Below, in pieces: positions 17,201 to 25,112 of a stretch of DNA of 36,454 nucleotides (position 1 is its first letter; every line of letters starts with the position of its first letter). Location: NCBI GenBank assembly GCA_018971775.1, contig JAGXAB010000065.1, positions 1-36,454 of the forward strand, given 5' to 3'. The DNA is from Cyanobacteria bacterium REEB67. GTDB taxonomy: Bacteria; Cyanobacteriota; Vampirovibrionia; Obscuribacterales; Obscuribacteraceae. Below the pieces are notes generated by a model. That model searched no databases and was not told the origin of the DNA. It worked only from the letters and a program-made list of their open reading frames with translations. The translations under genes and the position numbers were made by a program.

Positions 17201-17437
17201 GTCGATACCGTTGACGGTCGAGGTCAGCCAGCGTTCGGTGACTGTAGTGACGAGATTTTCGACATTGTAGGGCGACATCCCGGTGTAAGTCCAGACGCAA
17301 CTGACAATCGGTATATTGATATTGGGAAAGATGTCGACCGCCATCTGTTTGATCGAGAGCACGCCAAAAAGGGCAATGCTCAGCGCCATGACGATAAATG
17401 TATGGGGAGCTTTCAGTGCTAGTTCAACGATCCACAT
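14165..17437 (-). CDS. RND efflux pump inner-membrane subunit, second copy
   Basis: This 1090-residue AcrB-like (HAE-type) transporter is 12-TM with two large periplasmic loops and is expected to be proton-driven. GMLVDDATVEVENVH holds the TM4 Asp pair Asp401/Asp402. In TM10 the motif reads VGVASANSILMVTFA, so the Lys found in AcrB (SAKNAIL) is Ala here. A charged insert (about residues 510-545, GAEEERNQSDREKEQ) lies in the central cytoplasmic loop. The start is the ATG at 17437, preceded by AGGTGA, giving MWIVELALK like its paralogue MWIVQLALR; a longer frame from 17521 is not favoured. It overlaps the upstream RND stop by 14 nt. The substrate class (drug, lipid or solvent) cannot be told. 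Confidence 0.95.
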   Translation of the reverse strand: MWIVELALKAPHTFIVMALSIALFGVLSIKQMAVDIFPNINIPIVSCVWTYTGMSPYNVENLVTTVTERWLTSTVNGIDHIESTSLSGMSIIKVYLHQGTDIGEAVAMVTAMGNAVLDYLPPGITPPFVTVSSATDVPVLQLGITSKTLNEAQLFDIANNFVRNQLATIQGATIPFPYGGKYRQVMIDLDPQAMIANGVSANDVVTAMNTQSIIAPSGTAKMGPYEYIMTLNNTPVKIEELNNIPIKSIKNTVVFVKDVANVHDGYQPQLNIVNEDGRRSVLFNILKNGDASTLAVVQRIKDAMPRLKAIVPPACDISILTDQSIFVRECVADVIREALTAGALTALMMLALLGSWRSTLIVATSIPLAMLCSVIALHITGQTINSMTLGGLALAVGMLVDDATVEVENVHRNMAMGKDIVRAILDGAQQVALPALVSTLSICIVFVPLVFLTEPSKSLFVPLGMAVVFAMLASYGLSRTIVPLMSKALLGAEHHGAGAEEERNQSDREKEQVHKSQNPILAFFSAIHKIIDGAFEGLREIYKHTLEQALNFPALSVGAFLVFYGCSLFLLPLIGQDFFPAIDAGQLRLHVNARPGTRVEETERLYKRIERAITRLIDKGDMELITDNIGMPVSGVNYAFSDSQTISEADGEILVTLKEGRKQSTGSYQKQIRKMLTSDFPEVIYYFQPADIVTQILNAGLPAPIDVRITGLDIAKNLEIAQAIKLEIDKVRGAVDVCLHQVVDAPQFIFAVDRTRANEMGLTQRDVSNSFLISLSSSFQTAPNFWLNNQNGVNYNLAAQTPQYKISSLDDMRITALTSPTTAKKSPSNPLSQPPMLTNVAHYSRAATPAVVNHLNAQPVFDVYAACQERDLGGVSGDIQKILNRYQDKLPRGSLMFIGGQVQSMQSAFAGLIFGLIFALVLVYLLLVVNFQSWKDPLIILMAIPGAFTGILWSLFVTQTTFSIPALMGTIMTVGVASANSILMVTFANEQSAEGYDAYNSALNAGYQRFRPVIMTATAMIIGMIPMAIGSGQGGSQNAPIGRAVIGGLTVATFSTLFFVPLMFSLLRKAKKSKAIIDANKTDGEKSDEI

Positions 17438-20400
17438 TACTGTCACCTGCAGAGTTACTAGCGCTTGTTTCGGATGTAGCGGCTGTTTTAGAGCGCATGG
17501 CGCTAAATACCAGCGGCACAAAAATGAGAGTCGACAAAGTTGCCACCATCAGACCACCGATCACGGCTCGACCGATCGGAGCGTTTTGCGAGCCGCCTTC
17601 TCCTCCGCCGATAGCCATCGGAATCATGCCGATAATCATCGCCGTGGCGGTCATGATAACAGGTCTGAAGCGCTCCCCACCAGCACTGAGCGCCGATTGC
17701 TTGGCATCCTTGCCGGTGAGCAATTCACCGCGGGCGAAGGTGATCATCAATATGCTATTGGCCGAGGCCACGCCAATCGTCATGATTGTACCCATCAGGG
17801 CCGGTATGCTGAAAGCCGTCTGGGTGATGAAAAGACTCCAGAGTATTCCCGAGAGCGCACCGGGCACCGCCATCAATATAATCAAAGGGTCGGTCCAGGA
17901 CTGGAAGTTGATCACGAGGAGTAAATAAACAAGCAGCAGCGCAAAGAGCAAACCAGCCAGCAGTGCCACAAATGCCTTGAGCATACTGAGCACCTGACCG
18001 GCCAGCACGATGTAGACGCCGCGCGGCAGATGGTCTGCTTTGACGGCTTTGATCAGTTTGTATATCTCGAAAGCGACGCCACCCAGATCGCGGTCCTGTA
18101 CATCGGCATAGATGTCGAAAATCGGCTGGACATTGAGATGGCTGACAACCGCTGGCGTCACTTGCCGCTCCGGACTGGCCAGATTGACGAGAAGTTGCGG
18201 CGCCAGGGTTTTGCCTTCTTTTGCCGCCTCTCCGCCGCTCTTTTCTTCCTGTGCCTGTTCCGCTTCCTGCAGGGCCGCCGAGGGCGTCACATTGAGCATC
18301 TGCAGATCATTGATATGGCTTAAGTCTCGCTGGGGCGTCTGCATAGCCAGGTTGTAGCTTATGCCGGTGCCCCGGTTGAGCCAAAAATTTGGATGAGTTT
18401 GAAATGAGGAGCTCAAAGAAACGAGGAAAGAGTTGGAGATGTCTTGTTGAGTAACGCCGAGTTCTCTCGCCTTGACTCTATCGACTGTCCAGGCCACATG
18501 CGGGGCATCGGTTACTTGATGGAGATTGACGTCGCAGGCACCGGGAATTTTTTCGATCTGACCCTTCAATTTTGTCGCGATGTTGAAAATCGCTTTGTTG
18601 TAACCCATCACTTTGACGTCTATTGGCGCGGGCAGTCCGGCGTTGAGTATTTGCGTGACTATGTCGCCGGGCTGGAAGTAGAAACTTATGGCCGGGAAGT
18701 TTTCTCTGATCATTTTGCGCACAGCTTTCTGGTACTGGCTCGTGCTGAGGCTGCGTTTCTCTTTCAATGTGACGAGGATCTCGCCGTCCGCCTCGCTCAT
18801 CGTCTGACTGTCGCTGTAGGCGTAATTGATGCCGCTGACAGGCAGTCCGATGTTGTCTGAGATGCTCTCCAGATCGGCAGGGGCGATAGTCTTTCTGATT
18901 GCTGTTTCGACGCGCTTGAAAATGCGTTCTGTTTCTTCAACCCGCGTGCCGGGATGCGCGCTTACATGCAGGCGCAGTACACCACCGTCGATGCTGGGAA
19001 AATATTCTTCTCCTATAAAAGGAATAAGACCGAGCGAGAGCCCATAGAAGGTAACGAATACCGCCGCCGTCAGGACCGGCCTGTCCAGGGCAACGGCGAG
19101 GACGCTTTGATAGCGACTGCGCAGTGCTTCAAAATTGTTGTCGATGACTCTGTGTATTGCCGAGAAAAACGCCATAAATGGCTTGTGTTTTCCACCACCT
19201 TTTTCGTCTGTGCCTGCTTCTTTTTGCTCTTCTTGCAATTTCTTTTCGTCTGGATGTTCGCTGCCCAGAAGCGTCTTGGACATGAGCGGCACGACCGTGC
19301 GCGAAAGACCGTAGGAGGCAAGCATGGCAAAAGTGACCGCCATGCCAAGCGGCACGAAGAGCGACCGCGAGGGCTCGGTCAAAAAGAGCAACGGTACAAA
19401 CACAATACATATAGATAGTGTCGATACCAGGGCCGGCAGAGCGACCTGCTGCGCACCGTCGAGGATGGCGCTAATGATGTCTTTGCCCATGCCCATGTTG
19501 CGGTGCACGTTTTCTACTTCGACTGTGGCGTCGTCGACCAGCATGCCGACGGCAAGAGCCAGTCCGCCCAGAGTCATAGAATTGATCGTCTGCCCGCAAA
19601 TATTCAAGCCGATGATTGAGGCCAGGATAGCGAGCGGGATGGATGTGGCGACGATGATCGTGCTGCGCCAGCTACCGAGCAGGGCAAGCATCATGATCGC
19701 CGTCAAAATGCCGGCGGTGATCGCTTCGCGCACCACTTCGCTGACGCATTCGCGGACAAAATTGGACTGGTCGGTGATTACTTCTATTTTGCAGGCCGGC
19801 GGCACGATGGCACGCAAACGCGGCAATATCGCTTTTACGCGCTGCACCACCGATAGAGTCGAGGCGTCGCCGGTTTTGAGGATGTTAAAAAGGACGCCGC
19901 GGTGCCCATTTAGATTAACGATATTTAGTTGAGGTTGGCTGCCGTCGTGGACGAAGGCTACATCCCGCACCGAAATGACAGTACCCTCTACCGATTTCAC
20001 CGGCAGATTGTTGAGCTCATCGATCTCGGTGGTCATATTATTGAGCACCATCGAATATTCATAAGCACCCATTTTTGCGGTGCCATCCGGTGCGATTAAA
20101 TTTTGATCGTTGATCGCTTTGGTGACGTCATAAGCAGACAGCCCGGTGGCGCGAAGAGCCTGGGGATCGATGTCGACCATGACTTGACGATATTTGCCGC
20201 CATATGGAAACGGTGTGATTGCACCTTGAACGGTGGCAAGCTGACTGCGCAAAATATTGTTGGCGATATCGAAAAGAGTCGCTTCCGATAAGGTGTCGCT
20301 CGTGATGCCGAGCTGCATGACAGGCACATCGGTGGCGCTTGACTGGGTGACGAAGGGAGGACTGATGCCGCGCGGCAGCTGTCTGATCACAGCACTTCCG

Positions 20401-20735
20401 ACCGAGGTGACCATAGCCACCGCTTCTCCGATTGGCGTGCCTTTTTGCAAGTAGAGTTTGATGATGCTCATACCCGGCAGCGAATTGGATTCCATCCGCT
20501 CGATGCCGTTAATAGTACTGGTCAGAGCTCGCTCGGTCGGGGTAGTGACCAGATAAGCCATGTAATATGGAGAAAGACCGGTATAAGTCCAGACGCAGCT
20601 AACAACCGGTGTGTCGATAACCGGAAAAATGTCGATGGCCATTTTGGCGACTGAAAGTACACCAAAAATGACAATGGCGATGGACAATACGACAAAGGTG
20701 TGTCCCTTGCGTAGAGCCAATTGAACGATCCACAT
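17424..20735 (-). CDS. RND efflux pump inner-membrane subunit, first copy
   Basis: This 1103-residue paralogue of the next gene is close enough to suggest tandem duplication. It has the same TM4 Asp pair (GMLVDDATVEVENVH) and the same TM10 variant VGVASANSILMITFA without Lys. It carries a Lys/Glu/Gly-rich cytoplasmic insert (PDEKKLQEEQKEAGTDEKGGG) and a second low-complexity insert in the second periplasmic half (EAEQAQEEKSGGEAAKEGK) that the other copy lacks. GAGG stands 5 nt before the ATG. Two pump genes beside one adaptor resemble MdtBC or MuxBC, which form heterotrimers, so a mixed trimer is plausible here. A mini-ORF with a consensus ribosome-binding site precedes it. Confidence 0.95.
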   Translation of the reverse strand: MWIVQLALRKGHTFVVLSIAIVIFGVLSVAKMAIDIFPVIDTPVVSCVWTYTGLSPYYMAYLVTTPTERALTSTINGIERMESNSLPGMSIIKLYLQKGTPIGEAVAMVTSVGSAVIRQLPRGISPPFVTQSSATDVPVMQLGITSDTLSEATLFDIANNILRSQLATVQGAITPFPYGGKYRQVMVDIDPQALRATGLSAYDVTKAINDQNLIAPDGTAKMGAYEYSMVLNNMTTEIDELNNLPVKSVEGTVISVRDVAFVHDGSQPQLNIVNLNGHRGVLFNILKTGDASTLSVVQRVKAILPRLRAIVPPACKIEVITDQSNFVRECVSEVVREAITAGILTAIMMLALLGSWRSTIIVATSIPLAILASIIGLNICGQTINSMTLGGLALAVGMLVDDATVEVENVHRNMGMGKDIISAILDGAQQVALPALVSTLSICIVFVPLLFLTEPSRSLFVPLGMAVTFAMLASYGLSRTVVPLMSKTLLGSEHPDEKKLQEEQKEAGTDEKGGGKHKPFMAFFSAIHRVIDNNFEALRSRYQSVLAVALDRPVLTAAVFVTFYGLSLGLIPFIGEEYFPSIDGGVLRLHVSAHPGTRVEETERIFKRVETAIRKTIAPADLESISDNIGLPVSGINYAYSDSQTMSEADGEILVTLKEKRSLSTSQYQKAVRKMIRENFPAISFYFQPGDIVTQILNAGLPAPIDVKVMGYNKAIFNIATKLKGQIEKIPGACDVNLHQVTDAPHVAWTVDRVKARELGVTQQDISNSFLVSLSSSFQTHPNFWLNRGTGISYNLAMQTPQRDLSHINDLQMLNVTPSAALQEAEQAQEEKSGGEAAKEGKTLAPQLLVNLASPERQVTPAVVSHLNVQPIFDIYADVQDRDLGGVAFEIYKLIKAVKADHLPRGVYIVLAGQVLSMLKAFVALLAGLLFALLLVYLLLVINFQSWTDPLIILMAVPGALSGILWSLFITQTAFSIPALMGTIMTIGVASANSILMITFARGELLTGKDAKQSALSAGGERFRPVIMTATAMIIGMIPMAIGGGEGGSQNAPIGRAVIGGLMVATLSTLIFVPLVFSAMRSKTAATSETSASNSAGDSNVDR

Positions 20736-20753
20736 CTCGGCCTCGCGAATTTT

Positions 20754-20785
20754 TTAATAGTTTACCATTGCCAACTGACCTCCTA
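20754..20785 (-). promoter_or_regulatory. Consensus Shine-Dalgarno with a 4-6 codon mini-ORF upstream of the RND operon
   Basis: On the minus strand TAGGAGGT (AGGAGG at 20784-20779) is followed by TTG-GCA-ATG-GTA-AAC-TAT-TAA, ending at 20754, 18 nt before the RND start codon. Reading from TTG gives MAMVNY and from ATG gives MVNY. This is a better ribosome-binding site than that of the pump gene itself. It could be a leader peptide that couples or controls pump translation. A chance match in a 63-bp divergent spacer is possible. Confidence 0.35.
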
Positions 20786-20798
20786 AGTTTGTAGGCTA

Positions 20799-22679
20799 GT
20801 GGTCACTCAATATCAGGACCTGTTTTTGTTTTTTCGCCGCTGTCACTTGAAATCTCCCGCTGCCAAGCGCACCTTTTTGAAATGGTCGCTGACTCCAGCT
20901 GTGACCATGACGATTGTCGCTACCGGAGTCTGGTTTACAAGTGATGCGGCCGGCGCTCAAAACGATAAGACGACGCGTGGCCCATTGCCGGCCTCGACGC
21001 CGGATTTTTCACCGCTAGACCGCGTGCTTTCTCCGGCCAGTAAATTCAACGACAAAAGCACCATGCCTGTCGCTCCCGACGCTGCACCAAGATTGCGTGG
21101 ACTCGGTGCCGACGATAGGGCGGCTCGTGCCAATCTGGAAGACATCGCCGAGCAAGCCACCAGGACCAGTGGCAGTATTTTTGTCGATCAAGACAACGTC
21201 TTTGTAAAACCACCTGTCCTGAGCGCTTTAATCACTCTCAACGATAAGATGTCGCCGCTCGCGCTCGACGCTTATACAGGTAATGAGATTTCGCTGCGCG
21301 AGGCATTGCGCCTTGCTCTCGCTAATAATTTGCCGATAAAAATTTCGTCGACCACATCGCAAGTTTCGCGCTGGCAATACTACAATGCCCTGACTAATTT
21401 TTTGCCAGCGGTTACTAATGGTGTCACCATGCAAGGTCTGCGCGGCAATTATGTGTCACCGGCCGGTGCTTATATCCCGATTCGCAACCCTTATTTCAGT
21501 TCGATTGCCAGTTTCAGTCAGCCTATTTTCCATGGCGGCGGCATTATCTTTACCGCCAGAGAACAACGTCATAATTTCAGCGCTTCTAAGTATCAGCTCA
21601 AAGGCACCGTCAACGACGTCCTCCTCGATTCGGCCGATCATTATTATGAGCTGGTCAAGCAAGATGTGCTCTTGCAGATCCGCGTCAAAGCAGTAGAAGT
21701 CTCAAAGGCGCTCGTCCAGGTCAATCAAGATCTTTTTGACAATGGCGTCAATACCGAGCTTGATGTTTTGCAGGCAAAATATCAACTCTCCGCCGATAGA
21801 CAAAAACTGATCAAGCAGCAGATCGCCAGACGTGAAGCAGCGGTCAAGCTGGCTACCGTTTTAAACCAGGATCAGGGTATCGATCTGGTGATCAAAAACC
21901 GCCTCGTTTCAAAAGTACGTCTTGTCGATGCGGCGCTTCGGCCGACCGATTTGTTGAAAATCGCCATCGACAAAAGACCTGAGCTGAAAAAATACGAGGA
22001 GCTGCGCCTGGCTGCTAAAGACGCTGTTAAAGTGGCTCGGTCTGCGCTTTTTCCCCAGATCAACTTCAACGGCAGCGTGGTCGATACCGGCTCGCACGCC
22101 ACCAGTGTTAACAATCGATTTGGTTCGGCCGGCACACCGATAGTCGCTGCCGGTGGTGGCCTGGCTGTCGGCAGCATCAGCTCGGCGACGAGTTTGCCGG
22201 CAACAGGTAACGGCACCAGTAGTGGTGCCCGATTTACGACTCGCTCTCTTTACTCTATCGGCGTCGACGTCGCCTGGAATCTCGGCGGCCTGGGCACAAC
22301 CCAGCTCACCCAGATTGAAGCGACGAAGTGGCAGGCGCGCAAAACTTCGCTGGAGTTTAACAATGAGTTGAATAAAGTCTGCGAGCAGGTGCGAGACTCT
22401 TATCTCTCCAGCATGGGTGCTGAAAATCTGATCATCGAAACATCCGCCGCCGTGAAGTACGCCGAAGAAGGCTTGCGACTAGCCGATGTGCGCTTTCAAG
22501 AGGGTGTGGGCACTTATCTCGATGTAATCAACGCTCAGCACAACTACACCGATGCTTTGATCGACAAGGCCAATGCCATCATCGATTATAATCAGTCGCA
22601 GACAAAGCTCCTGCACGCCATTGGCTGTTTGACTATCGATACGGGAACGGCCGCCGTGCCGCTCAAGCGTGAGATTTAA
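20799..22679 (+). CDS. TolC-like outer-membrane efflux protein
   Basis: This is a 626-residue OEP-family channel, divergent from the RND operon by 63 bp and the likely exit duct of the tripartite pump. An N-terminal signal sequence (about 23-51, KRTFLKWSLTPAVTMTIVATG...DAAGA) is followed by about 120 residues of low-complexity periplasmic sequence. Two OEP repeats then follow: SLREALRLALANNLPIK onward (about 170-390) and the second ending in VRFQEGVGTYLDVINAQHNYTDA (about 565-590). A Gly/Ser/Thr-rich insert (about 425-480) sits between them, probably a surface loop. The GTG start has only a weak AGG; TTG further in, before KSPAAKRTF, is an alternative. Its stop abuts the convergent next gene with no spacer. 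Confidence 0.9.
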   Translation: MVTQYQDLFLFFRRCHLKSPAAKRTFLKWSLTPAVTMTIVATGVWFTSDAAGAQNDKTTRGPLPASTPDFSPLDRVLSPASKFNDKSTMPVAPDAAPRLRGLGADDRAARANLEDIAEQATRTSGSIFVDQDNVFVKPPVLSALITLNDKMSPLALDAYTGNEISLREALRLALANNLPIKISSTTSQVSRWQYYNALTNFLPAVTNGVTMQGLRGNYVSPAGAYIPIRNPYFSSIASFSQPIFHGGGIIFTAREQRHNFSASKYQLKGTVNDVLLDSADHYYELVKQDVLLQIRVKAVEVSKALVQVNQDLFDNGVNTELDVLQAKYQLSADRQKLIKQQIARREAAVKLATVLNQDQGIDLVIKNRLVSKVRLVDAALRPTDLLKIAIDKRPELKKYEELRLAAKDAVKVARSALFPQINFNGSVVDTGSHATSVNNRFGSAGTPIVAAGGGLAVGSISSATSLPATGNGTSSGARFTTRSLYSIGVDVAWNLGGLGTTQLTQIEATKWQARKTSLEFNNELNKVCEQVRDSYLSSMGAENLIIETSAAVKYAEEGLRLADVRFQEGVGTYLDVINAQHNYTDALIDKANAIIDYNQSQTKLLHAIGCLTIDTGTAAVPLKREI

Positions 22680-23096
22680 TCAACGCACTCTATTGACGAT
22701 CTCTAAATAGACGAAAGTAAAGACGATGCCCATCAGGAAGCAACCGAGTAAAAGTTGCCAGACGAGGGTCGCCTGACGCTCATTGAGAGAGCGCATGATA
22801 CCGATGCGGCCAAGTATGTAGTAGAGCAAAGAAGCCAAACAGATTATTGAAATAGCCATGCGCGCCCAACCGGCGCAGAGTACGGCGGCCATCAGTCCGG
22901 CGCTTGTCGCCGGGACGAGAAAGGCAGATAGTTTATCGGACGCCCTGATGTTGCTGCCCTGGGCATTGACCGATTTGCTGACATGTTTAACTGTTTCGCT
23001 GACGTTGGCGGTAAATCCCAGCCGGGGCAATTGGCCGGGATTGTTGCTGCTTTCGGCGGCGGTTTCAGGCGTTGGTTGGATATTTTCTTCAGACAT
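22680..23096 (-). CDS. Small membrane protein, unknown
   Basis: This 138-residue protein has a polar, Pro/Glu-rich N-terminal half (MSEENIQPTPETAAESSNN) and a C-terminal half with about three membrane helices: LVPATSAGLMAAVLCAGW (60-77), ARMAISIICLASLLYYILG (79-97) and LVWQLLLGCFLMGIVFTFVYL (111-131). I do not recognise a family. Its stop codon is directly adjacent to the stop of the convergent TolC-like gene (22679/22680), so the two transcripts must overlap or share a terminator in coding DNA. The ribosome-binding site is weak (TAGG). Confidence 0.65.
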   Translation of the reverse strand: MSEENIQPTPETAAESSNNPGQLPRLGFTANVSETVKHVSKSVNAQGSNIRASDKLSAFLVPATSAGLMAAVLCAGWARMAISIICLASLLYYILGRIGIMRSLNERQATLVWQLLLGCFLMGIVFTFVYLEIVNRVR

Positions 23097-23171
23097 ATTG
23101 CCTATTTACCCACGGGCATTTATCTATTAACGCACTGAGAAATACTCTGTGTTTACCTTCCCGAAATGTAT

Positions 23172-23201
23172 TTGTTATCGGACTCTATTTTGATCTAAAA
23201 T
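23172..23201 (+). promoter_or_regulatory. Candidate sigma70-type promoter for the DUF1444-like gene
   Basis: TTGTTA (23172-23177) and TAAAAT (23196-23201) are separated by 18 bp, matching four and five of six consensus positions. They lie 70 bp before the ATG at 23271, in the right orientation. Confidence 0.4.
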
Positions 23202-23270
23202 GCCCTGATGCTTCAGGCGCGGCTTTAAAAACGACCTGCGTCCAGGCTGCACTCCGGGAGTAGTCTTGTC

Positions 23271-25103
23271 ATGGCCTTAGATTTTAGTGTACCGCCCACT
23301 CGTGAAGAGTTCGTCGAGCGCATTCGCGAATTTTCTAGAGATCGTTATCCGGGCACTAAGCTCGTCTATGACCAGGAAAATTTTGCTCTCTCCGCCGGTG
23401 ATGGCATCTGGTATTTGAAAAATGTCTTTGAAGAATATGGTCGGCTCGAGCCCACTGACCGTCAGGACTATCTCGAGCGCAATGTGGCGGCGATGATTCG
23501 ACCGGATTTTTCGGTCCCGGAATACGCTGATGTCGAAAAAAGTCTCTTACCAGCCGTCCGTGACCGCATGATGATCGCCCAGGCCGATCTCGATTTTGGT
23601 CAGCCGCCTTCGCTCGATGCCCTGGCCAAGGCAGCCTCGGTGTTTCCCCATACTGTAATCGGCGAGCATTTCGTCTCGGTCGTCGCTATCGATACAGAGC
23701 AATCGGTCAGCTATGTCAACGATAAAATTATGGAAGGTTGGGGCAAGAGCGCTGAGGAACTGGCGCCTCTGGCCATCGCCAATCTAAAAGCAATTAGCGA
23801 GCAGCCCTTCAATCAAATCGCTGATGGTGTCTATGGCTCTGTCTGGCAGGATTCTTATGATACTTCGCGCATTTTATTGACAGATAAGGTGACCGCCGAA
23901 TGCAAAGTTAAAGGTGCGCCGCTGGCTTTCCTGCCAAATCGCGATCATGCCTTTATCGTAGGAGCTGACGACATTGCCGGCATTCGCCTCGTCATGGAAA
24001 TATGCCAGGAGTTGCAAGCCCTGCCCAGAGCGATGTCTGCCATACCACTTCTGTTGCGGGATGGGCACTGGCAAGAATTCAAAGCTGCTGGCGATCATCC
24101 TTGTTTTCACGACCTGCGCCTGGCGCGTTTGAGCGCGCTCAATTTCATTTATCAGGAGAGCGCCGCTTCATTAATCGCCAGATTTGGTCCGAATTTTTTC
24201 GTGGCCGCTTTCAATCTTTTTGAAAAGCCGGTCGAAGGACACGTCATTTGCTTTTCCAATAGTGTCTGGAGTCAACAGTCACTATTGCCCAAAACTGAAT
24301 GGATATCTTTTGTAGAAGTTGATGCTCAGACTCTTGAGAGCAAATATCTGGGCATGACTTCCTGGGAAAACGTTGAAGCGACTTTACCCGGCAAGCTTGT
24401 GCCCAAGCTTAGCTATCCGCCTCGTTTTTTCGTTGAGTCATTTCTAAGCGAGCCCGAAATACAATCACTGCATCTGGTGCCGGGTAATCTGGAAGAATCA
24501 GTCATACCTCCGTTTCCGCAAGAGACGCGGCCCTATATCGAAATCTTGCAGGAAGGGCGTGAGCGTTATATGGAGTCGGCGCGCAATTTGATCAATCAGT
24601 TTGCCGATCGGCCAAATTCCGCTGCCGAAATACAGGGTAATGCCCCCGAATGGGCCGAGACATTTTTCTTTGGCACCAGACGATTGCCTTTTGTACTGAG
24701 CGGGGACAGCGGTGTACAGGCGATGCAAATAGCCGTGCCCAATCTCACCATACTACCCACTGCCTATATGACCCCTTCGGCGATTACTTTGCTATTGCGG
24801 CCCTTTGCCTGGAACAAAATGACTTTTCTCTGTAATCGCTTTGATCGCGATTCGGAGCATTTGAAAGAGTGGTGCACTTTCTGGCTCAATCTGGCCGATA
24901 ATTTCCCGCCGGGTCCGGATGGCTTGATGGGGGCTGTCTATGCAGTTTCAGTGCCCGAAGAAAGCGAAGAATACACAAGTTTCTTCGTCGATTTTGGCTC
25001 AGCACCGCTCGATGCTTTCGAATCTTTACTGCAAGCGCTCGCCGCCAGTGGTGTCAACCAGGTGGCGGTAAGCTCGCACTGGTACGTGCCGCCCGCTAGC
25101 TGA
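23271..25103 (+). CDS. DUF1444-like protein with a long C-terminal extension
   Basis: Residues of roughly 1-270 of this 610-residue soluble protein resemble DUF1444 (YtpQ-like) proteins in their spaced motifs: VSYVNDKIMEGWGKSAEELAPLAIANL, WQDSYDTSRILL, GAPLAFLPNRDHAFIVGADD, and AMSAIPLLLRDGHWQEF. These are recalled family patterns, not a search result. The remaining 340 residues are unlike anything I recognise. They are mixed alpha/beta with no signal peptide or membrane helix, and include a compact last part ending in VDFGSAPLDAFESLLQALAASGVNQVAVSSHWY. A GGGAG lies 10-11 nt before the ATG. It is convergent with nth, 9 bp apart, and stands alone. The function is unknown. Confidence 0.7.
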   Translation: MALDFSVPPTREEFVERIREFSRDRYPGTKLVYDQENFALSAGDGIWYLKNVFEEYGRLEPTDRQDYLERNVAAMIRPDFSVPEYADVEKSLLPAVRDRMMIAQADLDFGQPPSLDALAKAASVFPHTVIGEHFVSVVAIDTEQSVSYVNDKIMEGWGKSAEELAPLAIANLKAISEQPFNQIADGVYGSVWQDSYDTSRILLTDKVTAECKVKGAPLAFLPNRDHAFIVGADDIAGIRLVMEICQELQALPRAMSAIPLLLRDGHWQEFKAAGDHPCFHDLRLARLSALNFIYQESAASLIARFGPNFFVAAFNLFEKPVEGHVICFSNSVWSQQSLLPKTEWISFVEVDAQTLESKYLGMTSWENVEATLPGKLVPKLSYPPRFFVESFLSEPEIQSLHLVPGNLEESVIPPFPQETRPYIEILQEGRERYMESARNLINQFADRPNSAAEIQGNAPEWAETFFFGTRRLPFVLSGDSGVQAMQIAVPNLTILPTAYMTPSAITLLLRPFAWNKMTFLCNRFDRDSEHLKEWCTFWLNLADNFPPGPDGLMGAVYAVSVPEESEEYTSFFVDFGSAPLDAFESLLQALAASGVNQVAVSSHWYVPPAS

Positions 25104-25112
25104 TCGATTTGT

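Noticed and set aside
17438..17521. Longer start for the second RND gene
   Set aside because: AGGTGA before the ATG at 17437 and the matching N-terminus of the paralogue favour the shorter form.
17316..17924. 202-codon plus-strand open frame
   Set aside because: Antisense to the junction of the two RND genes; His/Arg-rich composition typical of a shadow frame.
19324..19932. 202-codon plus-strand open frame
   Set aside because: Antisense to the first RND gene in a conserved region; the parallel frame in the other RND copy shows that it follows from sense conservation.
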